Shown one piece after another: positions 44,226 through 53,623 of a stretch of DNA of 64,000 nt. The notes beneath the pieces were generated by a model. It was not told the origin of the DNA. It ran no database searches and saw nothing but the letters and a program-made list of their open reading frames with translations. Source of the stretch: Thermobispora bispora DSM 43833 (GTDB lineage Bacteria; Actinomycetota; Actinomycetes; Streptosporangiales; Streptosporangiaceae); the NCBI RefSeq assembly GCF_000092645.1, contig NC_014165.1:2542001-2606000 (forward strand), written 5' to 3'. Position 1 is the first letter of the stretch. Every line of letters starts with the position of its first letter. A program made the position numbers and the translations under genes.

Positions 44226-46628
44226 TCAGCCGACCGAGGCGTGCTCCCGCGCCTTGCGCAGCTCGTACAGCTCGGACGGGGAGATCGGCATCCGGTCGAT
44301 GGGGAAGCCCTCCGCGTCCTCGATGGCCGAGGCGATGACCGCCGAGACCGGGATCACGCCCGCCTCGCCCGCGCCCTTGATGCCGAGCGGGTTGAGCGGC
44401 GAGGGCGTCTCCAGGTGGTCGGTCTCGATCCGCGGCACCTCGGTGGCGTACGGGATGAGGAAGTCCATGAACGAGGCGTTGAGCAGCTGCCCGTGCTCGT
44501 CGTAGACGAGCCGCTCGTAGAGCGCGCCGCCGACGCCCTGGGCGACTCCCCCGTGGACCTGCCCCTCCACGATCATCGGGTTGATGAGCCGGCCGCAGTC
44601 GTGCACCACCGCGTACTTGAGGATCTTGATCTCGGCCGTCTCGGGGTCGGTCTCCACGATCGCCGCGTGCATGCCGCTGGCGAACGTCGACCGGACGGGC
44701 GAGTAGTAGTCCTTGCCCTCCAGCCCCGGCTCCTCGCCCTCCTCCACCGGGGGCCGGTCCATGGACGTCGCCCCGGCGAACTGGGTGGCGCGCTTGGCCT
44801 CCTCGTCGAACGCGTACCGCAGCGGGTTGGCGAGCACGGCGACGGTCGCCAGCGGGATCGACACCGACGGCGCGCCGACCACGTGCACCACCCCGTCGGT
44901 GATGGTGAGGTCGCGCGGGTCGGCCTCCAGCGCCTCGGCCGCGATCTTCAGCGCCTTCTCCCGCACCTTCCGGCAGGCGAGCGCGATCGCGTTCCCGCTC
45001 ATCACGGCCGCCCGGGAGGCGAAGGTGCCCACCGCGTACCCGAACCGGCGGGTGTCCCCGGTGACCACGGTCACCTTCTCGATCGGCACGCCGAGCTCGG
45101 TCGCGGCGATCTGCGCGAAGACCGTCTCGTGCCCCTGCCCCTGCGAGGTGAGGCCGGTCGAGACGTGGACCCGCCCGTCGGTGGTGATCTGGACGTGCCC
45201 GCCCTCGTACGGGCCGACGCCGGTGCCCTCGACGTAGCAGCCGATGCCGATGCCGAGCCGCCGCCCCTCCGCGGCCGCCTTGGCCTTCAGCTCCGGGAAC
45301 GAGTCCCAGCCGATCAGCTTCTTGAGCATCCGCAGGGCCTCGGGGTAGTTGCCGCTGTCGTAGATGAGCGGCCGCCCGTCCTGGAAGATCAGGCCCTGGT
45401 CGTACGGGAACTCATCGGGCTGGATGAAGTTCACGGCCCGCACCTCGGTCCGGTCCTTGCCGAGGTACGCCGCGATCTTGTCCATGGTGCGCTCCATGCA
45501 GAACACGCCCTGCGGGCGGCCGGCGCCCCGGTACGGCGTGACCTGCACGGTGTTGGTGTAGAGCGAGGAGAACTCGACCCGGTAGGCGCCGATCTTGTAC
45601 GGCCCGAGCAGCTGGGTCGAGGTGATGATCGGCACGATGATCCCGTACGGCGTGTACGCGCCGTGGTCGTGGAGGATGTTCACGTCCAGGCCGAGGATGC
45701 GGCCGTCGTCGTCGAACCCCACCCGGACGTACTGCACCTGGGCCCGCTCGTGGGCCGAGGAGATGAAGTGCTCCCGGCGGTCCTCGGTCCACTTGATCTC
45801 CCGGTTGAGCTGCCGGGCGGCCCACGGGATGAGGATCTCCTCCGGCCACGGGTGCATGATCTTGACGCCGAAGCCGCCGCCCACGTCCGGGGCGATCACC
45901 TCGACCTTCGGCAGCGGGAGCCCGAGCTTGGCCGCGATCGCCATCCGGACGCTGGTCGAGGTCTGCGTGGACGAGTAGACCCGCAGCGACTCGTCGTCCG
46001 GGTCCCACCGGGCGTACACGCCCCTGCCCTCCATCGGCATGGAGGCGCTGCGCTCGATGTCGAGCCGGAACGCGAGGGTGTGCGGCGCGTCCTCGATCAT
46101 CTCCCGCGCCGAGCGGCCGTCGGCGGAGCGCACCTCCTGCACCAGGTGCGCGCCCACGTTGCCGGGCACGTCCGGGTGGACCAGGTGCTCCCCGCGGGCC
46201 GCCTCCTCCACGCCGATGACCGGCTTGAGCGGCTCGTACTCGACCTTGATCAGGTCGCAGGCGTCCTCGGCGACGTACCGGTCGCGGGCGACGACCATGA
46301 CCACCGGCTCGCCCACGTGCCGGACCACGTCCTTGGCGAGCGCGTACGCGGTCCTGCCGTGGGTGAGCGCGGGGTGCGGGATCAGCAGCGGCAGCGGCTC
46401 GGCGATCGCACCGGGCAGGTCCTCCCACGTGTAGATGGCGACCAGCCCGTCCACGTCGAGCGCGGCCGACACGTCGATGTCGACGATCCGGGCGTGGGCG
46501 TGGGGCGACCGGACGAACGCGGCCGCGAGCGCGTCCCGGCCCAGATCGTCGAGGTACCGCCCGTTGCCGGTGACCAAGCGGGGGTCCTCACGCCGCTGCA
46601 CCGGCTCCCCGAACAGCTGCGTCGTCAC
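44226..46628 (-). CDS. Molybdenum hydroxylase large subunit, xanthine/CO dehydrogenase type
   Basis: This 800-residue molybdopterin-binding subunit has the family landmarks GNGRYLDDLGRDALAAAFV, VGEPVVMVVARDRYVAEDA, APDVGGGFGVKI and PYRGAGRPQGVFCMERTMD (form II style, not the AYXCSFR of true CO dehydrogenase). GLTSQGQGHETVFAQIAATE and the Glu of GIKGAGEAGVIP at the active site complete it. The enzyme hydroxylates heterocycles or aldehydes using water. The GTG start overlaps the small-subunit stop (GTGA). Context suggests a purine, pyrimidine or related ring as substrate. Confidence 0.88.
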   Translation of the reverse strand: MTTQLFGEPVQRREDPRLVTGNGRYLDDLGRDALAAAFVRSPHAHARIVDIDVSAALDVDGLVAIYTWEDLPGAIAEPLPLLIPHPALTHGRTAYALAKDVVRHVGEPVVMVVARDRYVAEDACDLIKVEYEPLKPVIGVEEAARGEHLVHPDVPGNVGAHLVQEVRSADGRSAREMIEDAPHTLAFRLDIERSASMPMEGRGVYARWDPDDESLRVYSSTQTSTSVRMAIAAKLGLPLPKVEVIAPDVGGGFGVKIMHPWPEEILIPWAARQLNREIKWTEDRREHFISSAHERAQVQYVRVGFDDDGRILGLDVNILHDHGAYTPYGIIVPIITSTQLLGPYKIGAYRVEFSSLYTNTVQVTPYRGAGRPQGVFCMERTMDKIAAYLGKDRTEVRAVNFIQPDEFPYDQGLIFQDGRPLIYDSGNYPEALRMLKKLIGWDSFPELKAKAAAEGRRLGIGIGCYVEGTGVGPYEGGHVQITTDGRVHVSTGLTSQGQGHETVFAQIAATELGVPIEKVTVVTGDTRRFGYAVGTFASRAAVMSGNAIALACRKVREKALKIAAEALEADPRDLTITDGVVHVVGAPSVSIPLATVAVLANPLRYAFDEEAKRATQFAGATSMDRPPVEEGEEPGLEGKDYYSPVRSTFASGMHAAIVETDPETAEIKILKYAVVHDCGRLINPMIVEGQVHGGVAQGVGGALYERLVYDEHGQLLNASFMDFLIPYATEVPRIETDHLETPSPLNPLGIKGAGEAGVIPVSAVIASAIEDAEGFPIDRMPISPSELYELRKAREHASVG

Positions 46629-47137
46629 TGGGCCTCCTCCGCCTGGATCTCGGCGGCCCGGCGGACCGCCTTGATGATGTTCTGGTAACCGGTGCACCGG
46701 CACAGGTTGCCGGCGATGCCCTCCACGATCTCGTCGTCGGTGGGGGACGGGTTCTCCCGGAGGAACGCCGTGATGGTGGTGAGGAAGCCGGGGGTGCAGA
46801 ACCCGCACTGCAGCGCGTGGCACTCGATGAAGGCGCGCTGCACCGGCGAGAGCTCGCCGTCCTTGGCGAGGCCCTCGACCGTGGTGATCTCGTGCCCGTC
46901 CGCGGTGACCGCCAGGGTCAGGCACGAGCGCACCGGCTCCCCGTCGAGGAGCACCGTGCACGCGCCGCACACCCCGTGCTCACAGCCGACGTGCGTGCCG
47001 GTGAGGCCGAGGTCGTGCCGCAGGCAGTCGGAGAGCAGCCGGCGCACCGGTACCGTCGCCTCCCGCACCACCCCGTTCACCGTGAGGGTGATGCTCCGGG
47101 TGCACTCCGTGTCGATCTCCTCTGTCCGCTCGCTCAT
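46625..47137 (-). CDS. Molybdenum hydroxylase [2Fe-2S] small subunit
   Basis: This 170-residue electron-transfer subunit has a plant-type [2Fe-2S] domain (CEHGVCGACTVLLDGEPVRS) and a second, helical domain (LQCGFCTPGFL and CRCTGYQNII). Both clusters link the Mo site to FAD. Length and motifs are complete. It overlaps its neighbours by four bases on each side, so three subunits come from one coupled mRNA. Confidence 0.93.
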   Translation of the reverse strand: MSERTEEIDTECTRSITLTVNGVVREATVPVRRLLSDCLRHDLGLTGTHVGCEHGVCGACTVLLDGEPVRSCLTLAVTADGHEITTVEGLAKDGELSPVQRAFIECHALQCGFCTPGFLTTITAFLRENPSPTDDEIVEGIAGNLCRCTGYQNIIKAVRRAAEIQAEEAQ

Positions 47138-48009
47138 TCCTCACTCTCCCCCGCGGCGTCGGCGGCGCTCCGCAGTGCCCGTACCGCGAGCACCCCGGTC
47201 AGATGCCGCCGGTATTCGGCGGTCGCGTGGATGTCCGCCTCCGGGTCGATCCGCTCGCGCACCGCGTCCGCGACCGCGTCCCAGTCCACGGAGGACGCCG
47301 GGCGGGCTCCGCAGACCGCGGTGACGTCGATGACCACGGGGACCGGGCCGACGCTCACGCACGCGACGCGGGCCGACCTGATCCGCAGGTCCTCGTCGAG
47401 GGTGACGGCCGCGGCCACGCCCGCCATCGCGTAGTCGCCGTGGCGCCGGGAGACCTCGCAGAACGCGGTGCCCGAGCGCTCCGGCAGCGCCGGGAAGAAC
47501 GCCGACACGGCGAGCTCGCCCGGCTGCAGCGCCGTCTCCAGGGGGCCGACGAAGAACTCCGCGGCGGGGACGTCCCGCTCCCCGCGGCTGCTGGCGAGCC
47601 GTACGGAGCCGCCGAGCAGGGCGAGGACGGCGGGCATCTCCGCGGAGGGGTCGGCGTGGACGATGCTGCCGACCACGGTCCCCCGGTTGCGGATCACCGG
47701 GTGGGCGACGTGGTGGAGCGCCTGGGCGAGGAGCGGCTGGACCGCCCTCGCCTCGGCCGAGCGCTCCACCGCCCGGTGCCGGGCGAGCGCGCCCACCCGC
47801 ACCCCGCCGGGCTCGGCGGTGATCGTGTTCAGCTCGGTGATCCGGTTGATGTCGACCAGATGGGCAGGGGCGGCCAGCCGCATGTTGAGCAGCGGGATCA
47901 GGCTCTGGCCGCCCGCCAGGACCTTGCCGTCCGGGCCGAGCCGGGCGAGGAGGTCGACCGCCTCGCCCAGCTCGGCCGGATCGTGGTAGCGAAAGGCTGG
48001 TGGTTTCAC
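47134..48009 (-). CDS. Molybdenum hydroxylase FAD-binding medium subunit
   Basis: This 291-residue subunit has the FAD-binding motifs of the CO dehydrogenase flavoprotein family: AGGQSLIPLLNMRLAAPAHL (near residue 36) and RNRGTVVGSIVHADPSAEMP. It passes electrons from the iron-sulfur clusters to an acceptor. The gene order, medium-small-large, matches cox-like operons. It starts 14 bases after the permease stop, so import and oxidation are probably co-expressed. Confidence 0.9.
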   Translation of the reverse strand: MKPPAFRYHDPAELGEAVDLLARLGPDGKVLAGGQSLIPLLNMRLAAPAHLVDINRITELNTITAEPGGVRVGALARHRAVERSAEARAVQPLLAQALHHVAHPVIRNRGTVVGSIVHADPSAEMPAVLALLGGSVRLASSRGERDVPAAEFFVGPLETALQPGELAVSAFFPALPERSGTAFCEVSRRHGDYAMAGVAAAVTLDEDLRIRSARVACVSVGPVPVVIDVTAVCGARPASSVDWDAVADAVRERIDPEADIHATAEYRRHLTGVLAVRALRSAADAAGESEE

Positions 48010-48023
48010 CGGTTTCCTGTGAT

Positions 48024-49391
48024 TCAGACTGATGCGTCTCGTTCGGCTGGGGCCTTCTCACTCACCGCCGCCTGCGTGCCCGGCCGGTTCGCGATCCAGC
48101 GGAGCACGTGATACCCGCCGAGGACCACGATCGTGCCGAGCGCGATGCCGGCGAGCGAGAAGTCGTCGGTGATCTGGTGGGTGACCGGGCCGATGGCGAG
48201 GATGATCCCGGCGCCGACCGGGACCATGTTCACCGGGTCGGAGAAGTCCACCCGGTTCTCGATCCAGATCTTCGCGCCGAGCAGGCCGATCATGCCGTAC
48301 AGGATCACGGTCACGCCGCCGAGGACGCCGTCCGGCGTGGCCGACACCAGGGCGCCGAACTTCGGGCAGAGGCCGAAGAGGATGGCGATGATCGCGGCGA
48401 TGTAGTAGGCCGCGGTCGAGTACACCCGGGTGGCGGCCATGACGCCGATGTTCTCGGCATAGGTGGTGGTCGGAGAGCCACCGACCGAGGTGGCCACGAC
48501 GGTGGCGACACCGTCGGCCATGACCGCCCGGCCCATGTACGGGTCGACGTCCGTGCCGGTCATCTCGCCGACCGCCTTGACGTGCCCCACGTTCTCCGCG
48601 ATCAGGGCGATCACGGCGGGGAGCACCAGGACGATCGCCGAGAACTCGAAGGCGGGACCGTGGAACTGCGGCAGGCCGATCCAGTCGGCCGCGGCCACGT
48701 TCTCCAGGTTGACCCGGTAGTGCGGGGCGACCTCGCCGGTGGCCGTGGGCGAGGTGATCTGGCCGACGGTCACGTCGAGGACCCAGGAGAGCACGTACCC
48801 GAAGATCAGGCCGAGCAGGATCCCGATCCGGCCGAGGAAGCCCTTGAACAGGACGATGAAGAGCCCCGTCACCACCATCGTGATCAGCGCGACCCACTGG
48901 TCCTTGGGCCAGTAGACCTGGGCGACCACGTAGGCGAGGCCGAAGCCGATGAGCATGACCACGGCACCGGTCACCACCGGCGGGAAGATCCGGTTGATGA
49001 TCCGGACGCCGAGGAAGTGGATGGCCACGCCCACGGCGGCGAGGACCAGACCGGCGACGAGGATCGCGCCGGTCACCGTGGCGTCATCGCCCTGCGCCGC
49101 CCGGATGGCGGCCACGCCGCCGACGAACGACGCGGACGAACCGAGATAGCTCGGGATCTTCCCCTGGACGATGAGCAGGAACAAGATCGTGGCGACGCCG
49201 GACATCATGACCGCGATGTTCGGGTCGAGCCCCATGACGACGGGGAACACGAACGTGGCGCCGAACATCGCGACCACGTGCTGAAAACCGAACCCGATCA
49301 TCCGCGGCCAGCTCAGCCGCTCGTCGGGCTTGACCACCTCACCGGGCGCCAGCGTCTTGCCGTCGCCGTGCACCTTCCATCTGAGGGCCAT
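48024..49391 (-). CDS. Nucleobase permease, NCS2 (xanthine/uracil) family
   Basis: This 455-residue protein has about 13 hydrophobic segments. NCS2 landmarks are GFQHVVAMFGATFVFP, the ALIAENVGHVKAVGEMTG loop and GGSPTTTYAENIGVMAATRV. It should import a purine or pyrimidine base with a proton. The ATG at 49391 has AAGGAG six bases upstream. The gene heads a unit with the Mo hydroxylase and lies just after pucR, pointing to nucleobase catabolism. The exact base is unknown. Confidence 0.88.
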   Translation of the reverse strand: MALRWKVHGDGKTLAPGEVVKPDERLSWPRMIGFGFQHVVAMFGATFVFPVVMGLDPNIAVMMSGVATILFLLIVQGKIPSYLGSSASFVGGVAAIRAAQGDDATVTGAILVAGLVLAAVGVAIHFLGVRIINRIFPPVVTGAVVMLIGFGLAYVVAQVYWPKDQWVALITMVVTGLFIVLFKGFLGRIGILLGLIFGYVLSWVLDVTVGQITSPTATGEVAPHYRVNLENVAAADWIGLPQFHGPAFEFSAIVLVLPAVIALIAENVGHVKAVGEMTGTDVDPYMGRAVMADGVATVVATSVGGSPTTTYAENIGVMAATRVYSTAAYYIAAIIAILFGLCPKFGALVSATPDGVLGGVTVILYGMIGLLGAKIWIENRVDFSDPVNMVPVGAGIILAIGPVTHQITDDFSLAGIALGTIVVLGGYHVLRWIANRPGTQAAVSEKAPAERDASV

Positions 49392-49547
49392 GCGAGCTCC
49401 TTCAGCTACAGGCCGAGGGCCGGTGGACACCCCGCACTCGTCCCTCCGTGGCACTTGCTGCCGTTGTGTGGACTGTTTGCGGCACTGTAGGACCGGCGTC
49501 GGCGCTAGACATGGGCAGGATTTGCCAAACCGTATCGGCTAGTCGCG

Positions 49548-51161
49548 TCAGATGCCCCGCATGCGCAACACGTGCAGGGCGAGGGTGAGATTGAGCCTTA
49601 AGTGCGGGTCCTGGGTGAAGCAGCCGAGCATGCGCTCGAGCTTGCTGATCCGGTACCGCAGCGTGTTGTAGTGGAAGTGCAGCCGCCGCGCGGTCTCGGC
49701 CACGTTGAGGTTGGTCTCCAGCAGCACCTGGAGGGTCCGCCGCAGGTCGGCGTTGTCCGGGTCGTCGTCCCCGGCGAGCGGGCCGAGCGTCTCCTTGACG
49801 AACGCGTGCAGCTCGCCGGTGTCCTTCACCAACGAGAGCAGCCGGTAGACGCCGAGCTCGTCGAAGTGCGCGATCGCGCCGGCCCCGTGGAGCTGGCGGC
49901 CCACCCGGGCGGCCTTCAGCGCCTGGCCGTACGCCCCGGGGAGCGCGCCGGCGTCCTGGGCCACCCGGCTGATGCCGGTGGAGAACGTGCCGTCGGGTAC
50001 GGCGGAGCGGGCGTCGCGGGCGAGCCGTACCGGGTCCACGGAGGAGCCGACCACGGCGACGACCTCGTGGGAGAACCCGGCGACCGCGCCGCACGGGTCG
50101 TGCTTGCGCACCGCGGCCTGCCAGGCGGAGACCATCCGGTCCTGGATCGGCCGCTCCACCGCGTCCGGGTCGATCTCCGCCACGAGCACGCACATCGGGC
50201 GCTCCAGGTCCCAGCCGAACGCCCGGGCGCGGTCGGTGACCCGGGCGCCGCCCCGGCCGGCGAGCACGTCCCGCAGGAAGTCGGCGCGGTACTTGCTCTC
50301 GACCGCGGTGATGGCCTCCTGCTTGGTGATGACCAGCGCGGCCACGGTCGCGGCCCGCTCCAGGATCTGGATCTCGCCCGCGCCGAGCGGCTCGTGCGGG
50401 CTGTACGCGGCGATCCGGCCGTAGTGGTGGCCGCCCGCCACCACGGGCACGGCCGTGTAGTGGTGGTCGGCCTCGAACACCGGGGTGATCGACGTGGCGG
50501 TCACGTCGGCCGCGGCCGCGTGGATCTCGCGTAACCGCGCCACCTGGGCGGGGTCGCCGGCGGTGGCGAGGATCCGGCCCGAGCGGTCGACGGCCGCGAC
50601 CGCCACCTGCAGCAGGCCCGCGACCTCGGCGGTCACCTCGCGCAGCCCGCCGCCGGCGAGCACGATCTGGACCAGCGCCCGGTGGGCCTCCTCGGTCCGG
50701 GCGAGCATGGCCGCCTGGCGGTTGAGGATGTCGGTGAGGACCTGGTTGAGGATGTCGTCGAAGCCGACGTCGTTGGGGAGCAAGATCAGGGGGAAGGCGA
50801 GCCGGTCGGCCTGCTCGACCATCACCTCGGGCAGCTCGTCCAGGTAACGGCCGAGCTTGATCGCCAGCGCGGACAGCCCGCGCTCGTCCAGGTCGGCCAC
50901 GAGCCGGTCGAGCGACTGGGGCGTGTTGCGCAGCGGATACCCGGTGGTGAGCAGCAGCTCGTTGGGCTTCACCCAGGCGAGGATGTCCGGGACCTCCATG
51001 ACGTTGAGCCGCTGGACGATGCGGCCCAGCCCGTCCTTTCCGGCGATGAGCTGTGCGTCGGCCAGGGTGGAGACCTCGAGCACTTCGCCGACCGAGATGC
51101 CGTGCAGGATCTTTCCGGTACTCGCCAATCGCAGCGCCGGGGGCGCCGGCTCGTTCGTCAT
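49548..51161 (-). CDS. PucR-family transcriptional regulator
   Basis: This 537-residue protein has an N-terminal PucR domain (ISVGEVLEVSTLADAQLIAG, then DILAWVKPNELLLTTGY), a middle GAF/GGDEF-like region, and a C-terminal helix-turn-helix (NVAETARRLHFHYNTLRYRI). PucR is the purine-catabolism regulator of Bacillus. It stands divergent from allH-allF-allG and just upstream of the permease gene, so it probably controls both. The effector is unknown; allantoin-type compounds are likely by analogy. Confidence 0.9.
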   Translation of the reverse strand: MTNEPAPPALRLASTGKILHGISVGEVLEVSTLADAQLIAGKDGLGRIVQRLNVMEVPDILAWVKPNELLLTTGYPLRNTPQSLDRLVADLDERGLSALAIKLGRYLDELPEVMVEQADRLAFPLILLPNDVGFDDILNQVLTDILNRQAAMLARTEEAHRALVQIVLAGGGLREVTAEVAGLLQVAVAAVDRSGRILATAGDPAQVARLREIHAAAADVTATSITPVFEADHHYTAVPVVAGGHHYGRIAAYSPHEPLGAGEIQILERAATVAALVITKQEAITAVESKYRADFLRDVLAGRGGARVTDRARAFGWDLERPMCVLVAEIDPDAVERPIQDRMVSAWQAAVRKHDPCGAVAGFSHEVVAVVGSSVDPVRLARDARSAVPDGTFSTGISRVAQDAGALPGAYGQALKAARVGRQLHGAGAIAHFDELGVYRLLSLVKDTGELHAFVKETLGPLAGDDDPDNADLRRTLQVLLETNLNVAETARRLHFHYNTLRYRISKLERMLGCFTQDPHLRLNLTLALHVLRMRGI

Positions 51162-51220
51162 CGCGCAACTCCGGGGGGTGCCGGGCCTTCCTTGTGGCGC
51201 CGATTGTGCACGAGGTCACC

Positions 51221-51231
51221 TCCTGTCAGGA
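51221..51231. promoter_or_regulatory. Short palindrome in the pucR-allH gap
   Basis: TCCTGTCAGGA is an exact palindrome with a single central base. It shares CAGGA/TCCTG halves with the palindrome at 51316, so both could be bound by one dimeric regulator such as the PucR-type protein. Support is only their position and shared halves. Confidence 0.3.
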
Positions 51232-51315
51232 AGAGCCAAGCATCCGGCCGACTGTTGGCAGCTTTCTCCGTACGGTGCCGGGGCGGCGGACTCTACCGTC
51301 GGAATCGCTTGTCGT

Positions 51316-51327
51316 CAGGAGGTCCTG
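51316..51327. promoter_or_regulatory. Palindrome overlapping the allH ribosome binding site
   Basis: CAGGAGGTCCTG reads the same on both strands and includes the AGGAGG ribosome binding site of allH, ending at its GTG. Part of its symmetry is caused by the Shine-Dalgarno sequence itself, so regulatory meaning is uncertain. Confidence 0.25.
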
Positions 51328-52253
51328 TGAGCGTTGGCACGCGCCTGGAGCGGCGAACGACGGGGAAGTGGGGCCGTACCCGCCGGCAGACCGTCTTCGC
51401 CGGCGGCGCGGCCAGCGTCGCCCTGCGCCCGGCGGTGCAGGCGCCACGGCGCCCGGCCCGCGTGCTCGCCGTGTTCCCCGCCGCCGCCTACCTGGAGGTG
51501 CGGAGCGGGGCCGAGCCGCGGGTGATCGCACTCGTGACCCCGGACGCCGTCCGGCCGCCCAACGCGATCGTGGTCGGCTTCGCCGGGCAGGCCGGGCCGG
51601 CCGACCTCGCGGCCGTGCTCTCCTGCGATGACGAGGCCTGGGTCGGAGAGGGGATGGCCGGCGCCGGGCGGCTCTGCGTCACGGTCCACCGCTGGTGGGA
51701 CCCGGCGCCCCCGCTCGGCGCGGCCGATCCGGAGTCGCTGCGGCGAGGCCTCGCCGCGCTCGACGAGATCATCGCCACCGCGCCGCGGCGGCCGGGGCTC
51801 GACCTCGGCGGCGACGCCGCCCGGCTCGCGGCGGGCTGCCGCACCGGCTCGCTCGCCGACGCGGTCACCGCGGCGGAACGGCTCATCGGGCTCGGCCCGG
51901 GCCTGACCCCGAGCGGTGACGACATGCTGTGCGGCCTGCTCGTCGCGATGCGCCGGCTCGGTCACGCGGCCGGGGCGCCGCGGGCGGTCTGGTTCGCCGA
52001 CTGGCTCGCCGCGACGGTGACGTACCACGCCCGCACCAGCACGACGCCGATCTCCGCCACCCTCCTCCACTGCGCCGCCCGCGGGGAGGCGTCCCGGGAG
52101 GTGCTCGCAGTGCTCCACGGCCTCACCGGCCGCCGGCCGCTCGCCCCCGCGGTCCACCGCCTGCTGGAGGTCGGCCACACCTCGGGCGCCGACCTGCTGT
52201 GGGGCATCCACGCCGGCCTGTCCGCCGTCCTTGTCCATTGGGAGCGTCCTTGA
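51327..52253 (+). CDS. allH: Oxamate carbamoyltransferase subunit AllH-like (DUF2877)
   Basis: This 308-residue DUF2877 protein has the family signature IGLGPGLTPSGDDMLCGLL (residue about 190) and TTTPISATLLHCAARGE. In E. coli YlbF, now AllH, works with FdrA/AllF and YlbE/AllG to split oxalurate into oxamate and carbamoyl phosphate. The GTG start has CAGGAGG just upstream. It is the first gene of a tightly coupled trio (TTGA and ATGA junctions), divergent from pucR. Confidence 0.8.
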   Translation: MSVGTRLERRTTGKWGRTRRQTVFAGGAASVALRPAVQAPRRPARVLAVFPAAAYLEVRSGAEPRVIALVTPDAVRPPNAIVVGFAGQAGPADLAAVLSCDDEAWVGEGMAGAGRLCVTVHRWWDPAPPLGAADPESLRRGLAALDEIIATAPRRPGLDLGGDAARLAAGCRTGSLADAVTAAERLIGLGPGLTPSGDDMLCGLLVAMRRLGHAAGAPRAVWFADWLAATVTYHARTSTTPISATLLHCAARGEASREVLAVLHGLTGRRPLAPAVHRLLEVGHTSGADLLWGIHAGLSAVLVHWERP

Positions 52254-53623
52254 ACGATCTGGTCGAAGTACGCGCAGGCGTCTACCACGACTCGGTGACC
52301 CTCATGCGGGTGAGCCAGGCGCTCTCCGCGCGGCCCGGGGTGGAGGTCGCCGTCGTCGCGATGGCCACCGAGCTCAACGTCGCACTCGCCCGCGATCTCG
52401 GCTTCACCGTGCCGCCCGCCACCCCGGGCGACCTGCTGATCGCGATCCGCGCCGCCTCGGAGGACGAGCTCTCCGCGGCGGTCGCCGAACTGGACCGGAG
52501 GCTCGCCGAGCGGACGGCCGGCGGCGGCGCCGGCCGGCAGGACGAGGCCCACCCGCGCACGACCCGGTCGGCCGCGCGGTCGTGGGACGCGACCATGGTC
52601 CTGGTGAGCGTTCCGGGCGAGCACGCGTTCGCCGAGGCGCTCGACGCCATCGAGGCCGGGCTCTCCGTCATGATCTTCAGCGACAACGTCCCGGTGGAGC
52701 AGGAGATCCTGCTCAAGGACCGGGCGCGGGAGCGCGGCGTGCTGGTCATGGGCCCGGACTGCGGCACCGCGGTGGTCGCCGGGGCCGGCCTCGGCTTCGC
52801 CAACGTCCTCCGGCCCGGGCCGGTCGGGGTGGTGGCCGCCTCCGGCACCGGCGCCCAGCAGGTGACGAGCCTGCTCGACCACGCGGGCGTGGGCGTCAGC
52901 CACGTGCTCGGCGTGGGCGGCCGGGACCTGTCGGCGGAGGTCGGCGGGCGCTCGGCGGTGCAGGCGCTGCGCGCGCTCGACGAGGACCCGGCGACCGAGC
53001 TGATCGTGCTGATCTCCAAGCCGCCCGCGCCCGAGGCGGCGGCCGCGGTCCGCGAGCTCGGGCTCACCAAGCCCGTGGTCTACGCGCTGCTCGGGCCCGG
53101 CCAGGAGGACCTCACCACGGCGACGGAGAAGGTGCTCGGCGCCCTCGGCCGGCCGGTGCCGGAGTGGCCGTCGTGGCCGGCCCCGGGTGAGCCCGCGCGG
53201 CCGGCGCCGCAGAGCCTGCGCGGCCTGTACTCGGGCGGCACGCTCTGCACCGAGGCCGAGCTGATCGTGGGCACGGGCGAGTTCACCGACTTCGGCGACG
53301 ACGCGTACACGCGGGGACGCGCCCACCCGATGATCGACCCCACGCTCCGCCTCGAGGCGCTCGCCGAGGTCGACTCCGGCGTGGTGCTCCTCGACGTGGT
53401 GCTCGGCCACGGGGCCGACCCCGACCCGGCCGCGAAGCTGGCCCCGGCCATCGAGGCGGCCCGGGCTCGGGGGGTGAACGTGGTGGTCGCGCTCATCGGC
53501 ACCGAGGGCGACCCGCAGGGCCTGCGCACTCAGGCCGCCCGGTTGAACGAAGCGGGAGCGGCCGTGTTCACCTCGAACGCGGCCGCCGCCCGGCACGCGA
53601 GGTGGATGATCGGAGCCGCATGA
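52250..53623 (+). CDS. allF: FdrA-like oxamate carbamoyltransferase subunit AllF
   Basis: This 457-residue protein of the FdrA family has an acyl-CoA-synthetase-like fold: a regulatory N-terminus (VEVRAGVYHDSVTLMRVSQ), then a CoA-binding-like domain (VMGPDCGTAVVAGAGLGFA, VVAASGTGAQQVTSLL) and a ligase-type domain (LYSGGTLCTEAELIV). It starts with TTG in a TTGA overlap with allH. Genes of this family stand beside carbamate kinase in E. coli; here the kinase is 21 kb away. Function in this organism is inferred. Confidence 0.82.
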   Translation: MNDLVEVRAGVYHDSVTLMRVSQALSARPGVEVAVVAMATELNVALARDLGFTVPPATPGDLLIAIRAASEDELSAAVAELDRRLAERTAGGGAGRQDEAHPRTTRSAARSWDATMVLVSVPGEHAFAEALDAIEAGLSVMIFSDNVPVEQEILLKDRARERGVLVMGPDCGTAVVAGAGLGFANVLRPGPVGVVAASGTGAQQVTSLLDHAGVGVSHVLGVGGRDLSAEVGGRSAVQALRALDEDPATELIVLISKPPAPEAAAAVRELGLTKPVVYALLGPGQEDLTTATEKVLGALGRPVPEWPSWPAPGEPARPAPQSLRGLYSGGTLCTEAELIVGTGEFTDFGDDAYTRGRAHPMIDPTLRLEALAEVDSGVVLLDVVLGHGADPDPAAKLAPAIEAARARGVNVVVALIGTEGDPQGLRTQAARLNEAGAAVFTSNAAAARHARWMIGAA

